Shown here piece after piece: positions 22,513-34,037 of a stretch of 64,000 nucleotides of DNA. Source of the stretch: Torymus aiolomorphi. Its lineage: Eukaryota; Arthropoda; Insecta; Hymenoptera; Torymidae. Below the pieces are notes generated by a model. That model was not told where the DNA came from. It saw only the letters and a list, made by a program, of their open reading frames with translations, and did no database searches. The stretch is from NCBI GenBank assembly GCA_036365515.1, contig CM070876.1:96605300-96669299 (forward strand), written 5' to 3'. How positions within the stretch are numbered: the stretch's first letter is position 1; every line of letters begins with the position of its first letter. The position numbers were made by a program, and so were the translations under genes.

Positions 22513-22584
22513 CTTGAAGAACTCATATACCAGATTATTTAGTTTATGTTGCAATCGAAAGAAGAGGGCACCAATTACACAACA

Positions 22585-22960
22585 AAATCAACTTAAATTA
22601 TAAGGAGTTTATCAAAGTCATTAGGTTTATTCTCAATAATAACTTTTTTCAGTTCAACAGTAAATTTTATAGACAAACTTTTGGTTCCGCAATGGGTAAT
22701 CATATTAGTCCAATATTATCCAATATAGTTATGAAAGATTTAGAAATGGAGTGTATTAAAAAATTACATACTAAACCTCTGTTCTGTTTCCGGTATGTGG
22801 ATGATATTTTAATCTGTATACACAAAGATGATATAAAAAATACGTTGAATATTTTTAATGGGTACGATAAAAACCTACAATTTACTGTTCAACGTTCTCT
22901 TAACAATAGCATTAGTTTTATAAACTTAAATATTAGTATCAATGAACATAGAAATATATT
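22585..22960 (+). pseudogene. Penelope-like element, reverse transcriptase fragment
   Basis: Translation across 22585-22960 gives a Penelope-type RT: a FILNNNFFQF-like block, RQTFGSAMGNHISPILSNIV, and the catalytic FCFRYVDDILICI, then INLNISINEHRN. The sequence stops at the edge of a gypsy provirus. The next part of the same protein (RYLNFNSHHPLS and onward) begins immediately after the provirus at 38653. About 15 residues normally found between these motifs are missing, so some bases were lost at the junction. The 5' side abuts the LINE, so the N-terminus is absent. Confidence 0.8.
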
Positions 22961-23000
22961 GCTACGTTTGTTAGTAGTAGCAACCGTTTTAGGAGGGGGA

Positions 23001-25525
23001 TGTTACGTCCTACCAAAAAATAGTTTTCTTTAAAATAATAAAAATTATTTTATTTCATTATTACATGAATCTCGTAAACCAATTTCAGAATATAAAAAAA
23101 AAATATATAAGATTCAGTTTTGTAAATAAAACTTGGAATCTTGTTGTAACCTTTAGTATTGTATGTTCCACTTTCAAAGTATAAAATTTTGACACTTTAC
23201 TCTTAGTAGTAAGGCAATTATGTTGAAAATTTTATCTGGCATTTAAAAAGTGAGACGCTCTTGTATCATTCATTTCAAACGCAATATTTAAGAAATGCTC
23301 ACTATTTCCTCGTATCCAACAATCATCGGATTAGATCATTTTAGAATTTGTTCATCTTCGAAAATTTTCTTCGTTTGGGGTCATAAAAACCCAGGTCAAA
23401 AATTTTCTGCCGCATGAGAAATCCCAAACGCAAACATCTTGAAGTAAGGGTACAACGCTTCCTTCTTCGTCGTGGTTCATAGAGCTTCTATTCGTTTCCT
23501 TTCTTTTACGATAGCCTCAGTAAACACTAGCCAAACTCAAACATCTGCAAGCGATAATTATCCAAAATCCGAGTACGCATCGGTATACTCAGCCACTCCA
23601 AAGCTTATAAACCGGGGAAACACTATAGCCACATACAGGAGCGTCTGCTCCCGTCTCGCTCTCGTTTTCTCTCTCTTGTTCGCTTTCAAAATTTTTTCTA
23701 CCACTCGAAACTATAAACCGGGGAAACCCTGTAATTACACACGACAGCGTCTGTTTCTGTCTCACTCGCTTTCCAGCATTTTCTATTACCCACGCTTATA
23801 CTGGATTTTTCTCTTAACACGTTTATAAACAGTGGATGCAATTCTAATTCTTTTAGGTAAAATAACAATAGGCAATAGGTCCAATCTTATCCTTTGTTTC
23901 GAAAATTAAATCAAGAAACCTCCAACAAAAATACAAACTTTCATGTATGTGCTTTTCTTTCAATTTTTAGTCTTTCATGATTCATAAATCAAGAACTCGA
24001 GGATAGTAACACTCCTATTATAAAACGTCCAGGTTGATTTACATAATTAAACTATTATCTAGTCAGCAGCTAGAGGCCAATTATAATTAAGTTAGTTTGT
24101 TTATAATTCAGGTATACATTAATATCGATAAGTTTTTGTTAGATTAGTTGAAATATATATAAGCTACGAAAATGTACTTATAAAAAAAAATTATTACTAA
24201 CAATTGCGTTACCCATACTTACACTAACCCTAATTACTATAATCTTTATTTTTACTACGTAAAACAACTAAATTTCACAACATATTAGTTAACTCAAGCT
24301 TTTTCAACCTTTTTATTAATTATTTTCATGTTTTTATATTAAAATCTGTTGCCATTCTGATTCCTTATAAACTTCAAACGAAAATTTAAGTTAAATAATT
24401 ATTATTTATTAAACTATTTAATAATTTGTATTAGCTTCGCCTTTTGCAACACTTTTACCAATTAAAAATTAATATTTTAGAAAAAAATAAATTTCAAAAT
24501 AATTTAGTTGTTTATTAATTAAGGTTCATTCAAAAAGATGTATTAGTTATTAACATTTACTATTTTTAACCGCGTGCTGAATATTCGCAACTGATTAACC
24601 AATTCTCTCTCAGAATTCCCGGAAAGGACAGTGGTCAGAATTCCAAGAACCAATTGGGAGCTGATCAGGTAGTTTTGAGCATACCCTTTTCTAAAGTTAG
24701 GGAGTAGCCTATTTTAAGATATAAATACGCCTGGCAGGGTCTAGTTCAGGCAGTTGTAGTTGACGGTCTGACTCCATGTGAGCCGCATCTCACCGACGTG
24801 TATTTCTTTGTCGGGTTTTTATTTTAGATTTTCATCTACAATCTCCAAGAATGATCAAAATAATTTCATTTTAAAAGAGAATTGGTTAAATAAATATAAA
24901 TTTAAGAAATTTTGAAAAAAAGAAATTATCATTAAAATTTCAATTGCGCAGTGTTTGGTGTTTTGTATTTCATTGTCCATTCGTCATTTGGTTTCATTTA
25001 TTCATCACCAGGGGTAAGCAGAGTACATCCAATCATCCTTGTAAGTATCAAATAAAAGTAATAATTAGAAAGATTAGATATTTTCCCAATAAATTTCCCT
25101 CAATTTTTCCCTGAGAATCTAACTCGGAAAAAAAATCGATCAGATTAAAATTTTATACTAGTGAGAGGCGATATCGAGTACTGAAAAATTGTGACCGTTT
25201 CGGTATTTATCTCTCATTAGACAAAAATCTTAAAATATTAAATTTTGTATTAAACTATTCAGGGAATATATTAATATCAGGTGAGGGTATTACGACAGTT
25301 CTGATAAAATATATTCCTTGACAAAAATATGGTTAGGTAAAATTTGTATGAAATAATATTGATAATTACGCGACGCGCCCTTTTCTGCCCGAAGTCGACT
25401 CCATTAGTGTAGGTATCTAGCTCTATCCCGAGCTATTAGGATGAAATAGGCCTAGGCTCAACAGAGAGCGACAGTTTCATAACGAAACAACAGTTGGAGG
25501 TTTATTCCAAAACCCCGACGTAACA
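23001..25525 (+). repeat. 5' LTR of the gypsy provirus (long form)
   Basis: Starts TGTTACGTCC and ends CGACGTAACA. It matches the 3' LTR at both ends, but about 1 kb (roughly 23405-24420) has no counterpart there. That segment includes two tandem imperfect units with ATAAACCGGGGAAAC (near 23605 and 23710). A short reading frame at 23472-23828 falls in it and I do not consider it a gene. Confidence 0.85.
24720..24790 (+). promoter_or_regulatory. Candidate LTR promoter (TATA box and initiator)
   Basis: TATAAATA at 24720-24727 is followed about 25 bp downstream by GTTCAGGCAGTTGTAG, which resembles an insect initiator, and then by TTGACGG. The arrangement is conserved in the 3' LTR (TATAAATA at 37848-37855 with the same downstream sequence), which supports a functional promoter at the U3/R boundary. 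Confidence 0.55.
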
Positions 25526-27752
25526 AATTTGGAGGCCCCGGAGGGATAATAGATACAAATACTAGGTAGGATCAATTTTATGTTAGGGCAAAAAGTTTAT
25601 AGGTTGAAAGGAAACTTATTGTGTTTTCAAATTTAAAAGCAGAAAAAAAATATTAAACAAAATTTTAAGAAAAAAACTAATTAAATAAGTTGAAAATAAA
25701 ATGAAATCAAGTTAAACTAAAATAAAAATTTTAATTAATTTTTAAAAGTTTAAGTCTACGCCCCAAAGCCTCTGTGTCACAAAAGGATGACCACGCGGAA
25801 CGGCCTCTCGACTAATCTAAAACTAACAAAAGAAACTAAAAATTGTAACTAAAATTTATTAAATCAAAATTTATGAATCCTCTACAAAGTTAGGGAAGAG
25901 AAGTACTTTTACACTTCTATTTTTAGTAAAACTTTATTAAATCTTTGAATCCTCTATAAAATTAGAGAAGAGAAGTTTATTTAAACTTCTATACAAAATT
26001 ATATTAGATTTACAATTATATTAAACCTAAAATCAAAATTTACTAAATCTTTATTAAATCTTTGAATCCTCTATAAAATTAGAGAAGAGAAGTTTCATTA
26101 AACTTCTATACAAAATTATATTAAATCTACAATTATATTAAATCTAAAAGCAAAATTTACTAAATCTACAAAATCTAAAAACCTTTTATAAAATTTGAAA
26201 AGAGAAGTATATTAAATTTCTATACAGATATATAAAAATCTAAAAACAAAAATTACTCAATTTTAAAAATTTTTAAAAATCCTCTATAAAAATTAGAGAA
26301 GGGGGGTTTTATTAAAACTTCTATAGAAAATTATATTAAATCTAAAAGTTAATTTACCAAATCTACAAATATAAAAATCTTCTTTATTACCAAATCCACT
26401 ATATCGTAATTCTATATTTTGAAAAACAAACAAACAAAAATATTTTTTTTATATACCAAAAGATTTCAAACTTTTACGCATAAAACTGAATTTTATTTAC
26501 TAAATTTTCACTCGAATTCAAAAAGTTTAAAATAATATTCGAGTACTTTCTTTTTCTAAATTTCACTTAATAATAACTAATCACGGTTTAAGAAATTTGA
26601 AAATGAGATGCTAATTCCTACACAAAAACTTAAAAACTTATCTCTGCAATAGCTAAAAATCTTAATATTATTCTTCTTCTAATTTTGGTAATTAACAAGG
26701 TTTCGGGAAATTATCTTTAGAATAAAAATAGTACAATCATGAACATTGAAATTTTTCTCTTCTCATGACAAATTTTATATATAAGGCGTTTCACGTCATC
26801 TCTCCAGGCGCTAAGATGTATCTAAAAAAAATAATCCCCAAGTGATTTCGATGTATTTTTTCCTCAGCTTTCCGATGGTGCTATTAGTTTCTCAAAATTT
26901 TTCAATTCTAACCTCAAAAAAACATAAAACGTGTTATATCTCAAAAACTATATTTTTAATATTTTTTTTGACCTGCTAGATCGAAAGAGGAGGAAATTTT
27001 ATATGGATATAGCCTTTTTCTACATAGGGGTTTTTTGATTTTTTCGAGATATTATTCAAGAAATACTTAGAATTGAAAAATTTTAAGAAACTAATAGCAC
27101 CATCGGAAAGCTGAGGAAAAAATACATCGAAATCACTTGGGGATTATTTGTTTTAGATACATCTTAGCCCTTCAAACACAAGCTGAAAACAGCATGATTT
27201 CGCGCTCGCGCGCCGCGCCTGGAGAGCTGACGTGAAACGCCTCATATACAATAGTAAATAAATGGTTTTATTAAGGAATTTAATAGAATAAATTGTTTAA
27301 TTCTACATTAATTGATTTAATATCAAGGAGCCTCAGTATATTTTTTTTATTATTATTATTTACTTTTATAGTTTGGTTGTACTTTAAATACTACCAATCA
27401 GATAAGAGTGATAAGATAAATAAATTACCAAATTATTATTTAAGTTCGGTAAAAATAAGTTCGTTAGTCAAATTACAATGGTTTAAAAACCGTCTTACCA
27501 TAATATAATTTATAGGTATATTTAAATAAAGTAATTTTATGTCAAAAACTTAATATCAAACTAACGTAAAACTAAATTAGATTTAATTTAAAACTAAGGC
27601 TGGTTAAACCACAATTATCTAGGCTAAATTAAAGGCTTAAATGGACCAGCTACCTCTCAGTAAAATAGAATAGTTGGTTCACCCGAAAAAAAAGGTTATT
27701 TAAAAAAAAAGAAAAGAAAAAACACAATAAATATTTAAATTAGATAGTTTAT
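25526..27752 (+). other. Leader of the provirus: presumed primer-binding site, tandem repeats
   Basis: Directly after the LTR comes AATTTGGAGGCCCCGGAGG, in the position of a tRNA primer-binding site; I do not assign the tRNA. From about 25860 to 26350 several imperfect tandem units carry AATCCTCTATAAAATTAGAG, AGAGAAGTTT and AAACTTCTAT, each able to form a hairpin. A foldback insertion occupies 26784-27242. No gene is evident in the remaining AT-rich sequence. Confidence 0.6.
26784..27242. mobile_element. Foldback insertion in the provirus leader
   Basis: The left arm starts AGGCGTTTCACGTCATCTCT and the right arm ends GAGCTGACGTGAAACGCCT. Further inward, TTTCCGATGGTGCTATTAGT is mirrored by ACTAATAGCACCATCGGAAA, and AATCCCCAAGTGATTTCGAT by ATCGAAATCACTTGGGGATT. 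The right arm has extra GC-rich sequence (27205-27225). A partial relative lies at 50851-51115. It is not part of the provirus and must have inserted later. Confidence 0.75.
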
Positions 27753-29322
27753 ATGAGTGATAAGCGCACAACTCGACAAAAAGCCCGTGAACACCCAGAA
27801 TCAAGGAAAGAGATAGAACAATTCGATCCATTTGCACCTACTGAGCAACTTCCCTATTCCCCAGTAAAAATAGAGGATAAATCCGACCATTTGCCCAGTA
27901 CATCGAAGTCAGGAAATGTAAAAGGGGACGAATCAGACCTAAAGGCTGATACCTCTATTTGCGAAGGAAAATAAGACTCTGTTGTTCCAGAAATCAGTAG
28001 ATTCTAGTGACAGTGATTCTGAGGTTCCTCGAGGGCCAGTTAATATCACAATGGCAATCACTCCACAATATGTGAATATTAAGAACGCCTTAAAAATCGT
28101 CCCAGAATGTGACGGAAAAAATATTCCTATATCACAGTTTTTGGAAGGATGCACGGAGGCTAAGGCTATGGTCGAGGCCAGAGCTGTGCCTAGCCTTGCA
28201 AAATTACTAAGGGCCAGAGTTACAGGAGAAGCCAGACAGGCCATAACAGGGCAAGCTTTTGGGACGGTCGAAGAGTTCAAAGATTATTTAAAACAAATCT
28301 ATGCTCCAGCTAAATCAGTAGTTCAGTTACTCGGAGAACTCGGTAACGAATTTCAAAAAGATGACGAAGCAGTTATAACCTTCGCGAATAGAGTAAGAAT
28401 ATTAGGGGCAAGGATCCTGGAAGCAAAGAAAATAGAAAATGGAACATTACCCGAAGCTTTCAGTGCCTCTGTAGACAATACCCTACTTGAATGTTTCAAA
28501 GCTGGATTAAAGCCGGAAATTGAGCAATGTTTAGGAGCGGCCGCTAATGTAAAAGATGCAGTTAAGGAAGCAATCAAGATAGAGAAATTACTTATAGCTA
28601 GGAAAGCTCTAAGAAGGGATCAATCTAGTTTGGGAAAAACTGATAAAAAAAAAGTATTCCTTTGCCAACTATGCAAACAAACAGAACATGAAGCTAACAA
28701 TTGTAGCCTATTATCAGCGAATCGTGTTTTTGTTTGCACAATTTGCAATCAATCAGGACACAGCACTGATAAATGTCAGCTTGCTGCCGCAAGAGCCCAA
28801 AAACCAGAGGAAAATTGCAAACTTTGCAAAAAACCAGGGCACCAATTTGCCCAATGCAAAATGAGCATGATATGCCAAATTTGCCAGAAACCTGGGCATC
28901 TAGCAGCCCAATATTATAAAGTTGCTGTTTGTCAAACTTGTGGGAGACAAGGACATACCACTCGTTTTTGTCGGTTAGGCGAGCAAGCCACCGCAATACA
29001 AAATACAATTACCTGCCAGCTTTGTTTAAACAAAGGGCATACTGCTGATAGATGTTACCTGCGCGAAACTAACAAAGTAAATAAACCAGCTGTTAACATA
29101 GAAACATGCCAGCTGTGTTCAAATACCGGCCATACGGCGGTTTCTTGTAGAAATAATATTACTTGTGCTTATTGCAAAATTAAAGGTCATTCAATCGATC
29201 AATGCCGAAGAAGGGCTAATAATGAGGCAAAGAGTCAGCCTATTCCTCAGCGCTCACCCCAAGTGCAGGGATTTACCGCGGACGAGTTAATAGCATTAAG
29301 CTCCACTTTGCGTCAAAATTAA
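27753..29322 (+). pseudogene. gag: Provirus gag with eight zinc-knuckle motifs
   Basis: The ATG at 27753 starts a polar N-terminus (MSDKRTTRQKAREHPE). The frame ends at 27974, and the capsid part continues one frame over from about 27950 to 29322, so one frameshift separates them. The capsid-like region runs to about residue 210 of the second frame. A row of CX2CX4HX4C motifs then follows: CQLCKQTEHEANNC, CTICNQSGHSTDKC, CKLCKKPGHQFAQC, CQICQKPGHLAAQY (last Cys replaced by Tyr), CQTCGRQGHTTRFC, CQLCLNKGHTADRC, CQLCSNTGHTAVSC and CAYCKIKGHSIDQC. Retroviral and gypsy gags usually have one or two. The protein would package RNA. Its end overlaps the protease frame, which is -1 relative to it. Confidence 0.8.
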
Positions 29323-29624
29323 TTCCGCATGTTTCTTTCAAAGATTGTAGAAATGATGTATTATTTGCCTTCATGTTGGATTCGGGATCCGAAATAAATA
29401 TCCTTCGTGTAGGTTCTATCAACGACATAAAAACTATAGATACAACAAGACCAACACTAATCATGGGTATTTCCGAAAATCCGGTTTTATCTTTAGGAAT
29501 AGTTAATAAAAGAATGTTAGGTAGGAATGTAGAATTTATAGTAGTCCCTAATAATTTTCAAATTCCATTTGCTGAAATTTTAGGGTCACAATTATTTTTA
29601 GCTCATAATGCTAAATTAGACTGA
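29240..29624 (+). pseudogene. Provirus aspartic protease domain 1
   Basis: This frame is -1 relative to gag and is open through the gag end, as expected for gag-pro expression by -1 frameshifting. The catalytic motif is MLDSGSEIN (Asp codon in the group starting 29379), and a flap/C-terminal block (VPNNFQIPFAEILGSQLF) matches the second domain downstream. It ends at TGA 29622-29624, but the residues that should follow (ENK-like) continue in the +1 frame from 29623, so a two-base loss explains the stop. The protease would cleave the polyprotein. Confidence 0.7.
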
Positions 29625-32163
29625 AAATAAATTATTTACATTAGGTGACAAAAAAATGGATTTTTGTCAAAATGATAATCCTTGTTATGAGGTACAAATT
29701 AATGCAGTTACTAATATGGTAACTGAGAAGGCTTTAAATTGTCTACCGCTTATTGAAATTTTCAATCCGCCTTTCTTTACTAAGGGTTATTTTATGATAG
29801 ATAGTGGCTCCGAAGCCAATCTCATTAAATTGAAATTAATACCTAAAAGTCAAGAAATAAACCCAGCTAGCTCAGTTTTATTAAAAGGGATATGTGATGA
29901 AACAACTAAATCTTTTGGTGCCATTGAAATTGTGGTTTATGGAATTCCTTCATTATTTCATGTAGTACCAGATGATTTCCCTATTCCTGGCGATGGAGTT
30001 TTCGGCTCCACGTATTTAACCCAAGCTAAAGCCTTGATTGATTATGAGAATAAATGCCTCAAGGTAGGAAATCACACTACCCCCTTGTTATTTAAGATTT
30101 CGGGTAACATTGAGTTATGTAAGGATCATTTAACCAGTTCCCACTCAAGTTTAGTTTCCAATATTAGTATGGATGCTAATTTTGGAAATGAAATTGACAG
30201 TGAGACTATGGAATTCCCTGAAAAGAATTCTTATGATTTATCCGATCTGGAGGAGTATTATTCAAATTACAAAATTGCTATTCTAGATTCGGATGTTAAA
30301 ACCAAAAGCATCAATGAAGATATAAATCCAATTCTCAGACTATTTAAGATAACATATGCAGAAACTTTTGCCGAACTAGGTGTACCTGTTGCGTCCAATC
30401 AGGAAATTGAGGATGCTTTTGATATCCTCAAAACGAATCAACAAAATATAAACTCATCCACACACACTATGAGTAGGGAGGACAATGATTCCATTTTAAA
30501 ATTTTTGAGAATGGATCACTTGAATGATATGGAGAGGGATCACATTACTAATCTAGTCCTAAAATTTGAGCACAGATTTCTTTTAGAGGGTCAACATTTA
30601 GGTGCCGCTAGCACGGTAATGCATAGAATAATAACTACCGATGATATTCCCGTTAATATCAAACAATACAAGTTCCCCATATCTCTTAAGGAAGAGGTTG
30701 GTAGACAAGTCGATGCACTTTTACAAGAGGGAATTATTAGACCGTCGTATTCTCCCTATAATTCTCCTCTTTGGTTGGTCCCTAAGAAGTTAGATGCTTC
30801 TTTAAAACAAAAATGGCGATTAGTGTTGGATTTTCGCATGCTTAACGAAAAAACTATAACTGATGCATACCCATTACCTGATATAACTCAAATTATTGAT
30901 CAGGTTGGAGGACATAAATACTATACGGTTCTCTATTTAGCATCAGAGTTCCATCAAATGTTAATGGATCCCCGTGATGCTCACAAAACCGCTTTTAGTA
31001 CACCTTATGCTCATTATGAGTATGTTCGTATGACCTTTGGTTTGAAGAATGCTCCTCCTACTTTTCAAAGATATGTAGATGAAACCTTTAGAGGTCTACA
31101 AGGAAAAATTCTATTCACCTTTATTGACGATATAATTATTTTTGCAGACTCACTAGATGAATACGAGGAAAAGGTAAACCTAATCATGGAAAGATTAGAT
31201 AAGTCTAATCTACAATTAAATATTAACAAATGCGAGTTTTTAAAAGATGAGATTTGCTATCTAGGTCGCGTCTTAAGTGAGGATGGAGTCAGTTCTGATC
31301 CTAAAAAACTTGAGGCAGTTAGATGTTTTTGGCAGCCCAAAACTGTTAAAAACATTAGGCAATTCCTCGGTTTAGCCGCATATTATAGAAGGTTTATTAA
31401 AAACTTTGCGACGATGTCAAAACCTTTAACAAAATTACTGGAAAAGGATACTGATTTTATTTGGACTGAAAAGACAAATGAAGCCTTTGAGTCATTAAAG
31501 GATGCATTATGCAATCCTCCTATTTTGCAGTATCCTGATTTTTCTAAACCTTTCATTATAACAACGGACGCCTCAGGTTATGCCATTGGCGGAATACTCT
31601 CTCAACGGGAAGTTGGCAAAGACCTTCCAATAAGTTATGCCTCTCGCGTGCTTAGAGGACCGGAAATGAATTATGAAGTATACGAAAAAGAGGCTTTAGC
31701 TATGATCCATTGTGCTAAGATTTTTCGATCTTATATTTATAACAGAAAGATCTCGTTTGTAACAGATCATAAACCGTTAGTTTGTTTCAAAACTGCGGAT
31801 TGCAACACACGGGTTCAGAAATGGAGATTTAAACTCTCTGAATTTGATTATGAGGTTATATATAAACCCGGGAGATTGAACGCTAATGCAGATGCACTAT
31901 CTAGAAATCCTATTTGTAATGTAATCACCAGGAAACAAGCTAAGCTACTTAATGAGGAAAATAAGGTTACTAATGATATTGTTGACGGATCTAAAATAGT
32001 AGAAAAAAATCTAAAATCTAGTTCAGCAACTAAACTTAAAACAAATTCTAACAATATACAGAATAAAAAGATAAACAAAAAATCTGAAGATTCTCAGGAA
32101 AAACCTGAAGAGCTTCTCTTGAGGAAAACACCAAAACACCTAACCCTATTGAAAATAATTTAG
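29625..32163 (+). pseudogene. pol: Provirus pol: protease domain 2, reverse transcriptase, RNase H
   Basis: From the ATG at 29656: a second aspartic protease (MIDSGSEANL, about residue 47-55, with VPDDFPIPGDGVFGSTYL later), then the RT at about residues 330-530 (EGIIRPSYSPYNSPLWLVPK, RLVLDFRMLNEKT, FGLKNAPPTFQRYVDE, FIDDIIIF) and RNase H at about 630-740 (TTDASGYAIGGIL, FVTDHKPLV, NANADALSR). The first RT catalytic Asp is replaced: the motif reads VLYLASEFHQM where LDLxSGFHQ is expected (Tyr codon at 30934-30936, Glu in place of Gly nearby), so this RT is predicted inactive. The frame ends at 32163 through a frameshift, and the linker continues in another frame to 32492. Confidence 0.85.
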
Positions 32164-32165
32164 TA

Positions 32166-32492
32166 TTGAAATCTGCAGATAGATCTCAGTTAATAAACTC
32201 TGAAGAACAAAATAATAAAATGAAGGTCATTCCAAATGTAGCGGAGCCTATTGAAAAGCGGGTTTCAAACCGTATTATAAATAAACCAAAACCTAATTAC
32301 ATAGAATATAATAGTCTAGATGATGATTTTCAAGGAGAAGCGCTGTTACCTCCACAATCTGAAAAGACTACATATTCCTCTATAAATAATTACACTTTTG
32401 AATTACCGATAATTTTAAATACTGATATTCAATCCGAGGTTTCTCATTCATCTTCTTCAAAAATTGAATCTGAACCCTCGGAGCCTGAATAA
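32166..32492 (+). pseudogene. Provirus pol linker between RNase H and integrase
   Basis: Coding-like, hydrophilic and Ser/Glu/Pro-rich sequence in the frame next to the upstream pol frame. It ends at TAA after EPSEPE. A short tandem duplication of CATAATGTATTTTACATAAT-like units lies just downstream (32567-32611). I see no catalytic motif, and this is most likely the spacer of the original polyprotein. Confidence 0.5.
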
Positions 32493-32601
32493 AATTCTGT
32501 AAATATAAATCAAACTTGTCAAATAATTGAGGTAAAGGACCTAATTCATTGCCGGAAAGATAACATAATGTATTTTACATAATGTATTTGTATTTTACAT
32601 A

Positions 32602-34037
32602 ATGTATTTTGTAGACATTAATGGCAGCCCATGCGACGATGGTGCCTTAAAATTAATAGAAAATAATAAACTAGAACCTAAACAAATCTTAAATTATCTT
32701 AAGGTAGGTTATTCTAAAAGACATAATGGTAACTATTACTTTTCCTTATGCATAAGGGAAGGGGAAAAGGTTTCTATTTCTAAAATTAAGGAAAATTTAT
32801 TTAAGGTATTTACAGATTTGAAAGAATTAATATTAAACTTAAAACTAAAAACATGTAGTATATCTTATAGTAAGGATATAGAAAATTTCGATTGGATCGA
32901 GGTCTTAGGGTTATTAAAACAAGTATTTTACGAAGTGCCCATTAAAATAGTAGTTTGTAAAAATTCGTTACGATATGTAGAACCCGATTTGAGGGACAAG
33001 ATTTTTTACGAAATGCATGATTCTCCAATCGGTGGTCATCGCGGTGTATCGAAAACTTACAATCGGATTAAAACCGGATACTATTGGGAAAATATGAAAG
33101 AGGACATTCAACGTCGGATTCAGCAATGTCTTAATTGTCAATTAAAGAAACTAACACGGTTAAAGATTAAACAACCAATGATAATTACAGATACACCAGG
33201 TACGGTATTTGATAAAATTGCAATGGATATCGTTGGTTCATTACAAAAAACCAAAGCTGATTTTGAGTACATTTTAACCATGCAGGATCAATTATCTAAA
33301 TTTTGTCTTGCGGTTCCATTGAAAAATACTTTGGCCACCTCTATAGCCGATGCATTTATAAAGAATTTGTATGTATCTTTGGCGCACCTAGAATAGTTTT
33401 AACCGATCAGGGGCAAAACTTTTTGAGTAAACTTATGGAAAAGGTATTTAAACGTTTAAAAATAAAGAAATTAAGAACAACCGCTTTCCATCCTCAGTCA
33501 AACGGTTCTTTAGAAAGATCCCATCATGCGTTAGGGGAATTTCTTAAACAATATACAAATGCCGATTCGGATTGGGATGAATGGCTTGATTTGGCCATGC
33601 TTAATTATAACACCTGCGTACAAGAAAGTACAAAGCATACTCCCTATGAGGTTGTATTTCGTAGACTAGCTAGATTGCCCTCAAGTGATCCACTTAGAGA
33701 TTTAGATCTGCTTCCCACTTATAATGGGTATTTAGTAGATCTAGTCACCAGACTCACTGGAATTAGAACTTTCGTCTATGATAATCTAGTTGACGCAAAA
33801 CACCGATCAAAAGAATATTATGATAAATACATTAACGCTAGAAATTTTAAAGTAGGGGATTATGTTTACCTATTAAAGGGTCCTAAACCCAATAAATTCG
33901 GTGACCATTATACAGACCCACATAAAATTTTGGAAATAATAGATAAAGTAAACATTAGAATTTCGTTAAATAAAACCAGTAAAGTAGTGCATGCAAATCG
34001 TTTACGAATTTCGCACATTAATCAAGAATTAAAATAA
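32602..34037 (+). pseudogene. Provirus integrase
   Basis: The first frame (32602-33396) has an HHCC zinc motif (MHDSPIGGHRGV with CLNCQ) at about residues 137-175 and the first catalytic Asp in IAMDIVGSL. One base is lost near 33375-33390, and the second frame (to 34037) carries the second Asp (VLTDQGQNFL) and the catalytic Glu (NGSLERSHHAL), then a GDYVYLLKGP C-terminal SH3-like segment. All catalytic residues are still present across the two frames. The enzyme would insert viral cDNA. The downstream spacer to env (34038-34486) is AT-rich and contains no gene. Confidence 0.85.

Larger units (their letters stand above)
14540..22580 (-). mobile_element. Non-LTR retrotransposon (Jockey/CR1-type LINE), interrupted
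   Basis: Reading from right to left: ORF1 start at 22512, ORF1 N-terminus to 21621, a 3.5-kb foreign insertion, ORF1 C-terminus with zinc-knuckle-like motifs to about 17437, ORF2 endonuclease, ORF2 reverse transcriptase, and a short 3' end near 14540. Without the insertion it is about 4.5 kb, normal for a LINE of this class. The order ORF1/APE/RT and the RT motifs place it in the Jockey/CR1-like superfamily; a finer clade name needs a phylogeny. The right end abuts Penelope-like sequence at about 22585. Confidence 0.8.

Noticed and set aside
23472..23828. 118-residue frame in the 5' LTR
   Set aside because: It is in the segment missing from the 3' LTR, has no motif and spans LTR tandem units.
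27293..27508. Hydrophobic 71-residue frame upstream of gag
   Set aside because: AT-rich leader sequence; the hydrophobicity follows from T-rich composition and no partner or motif supports a gene.
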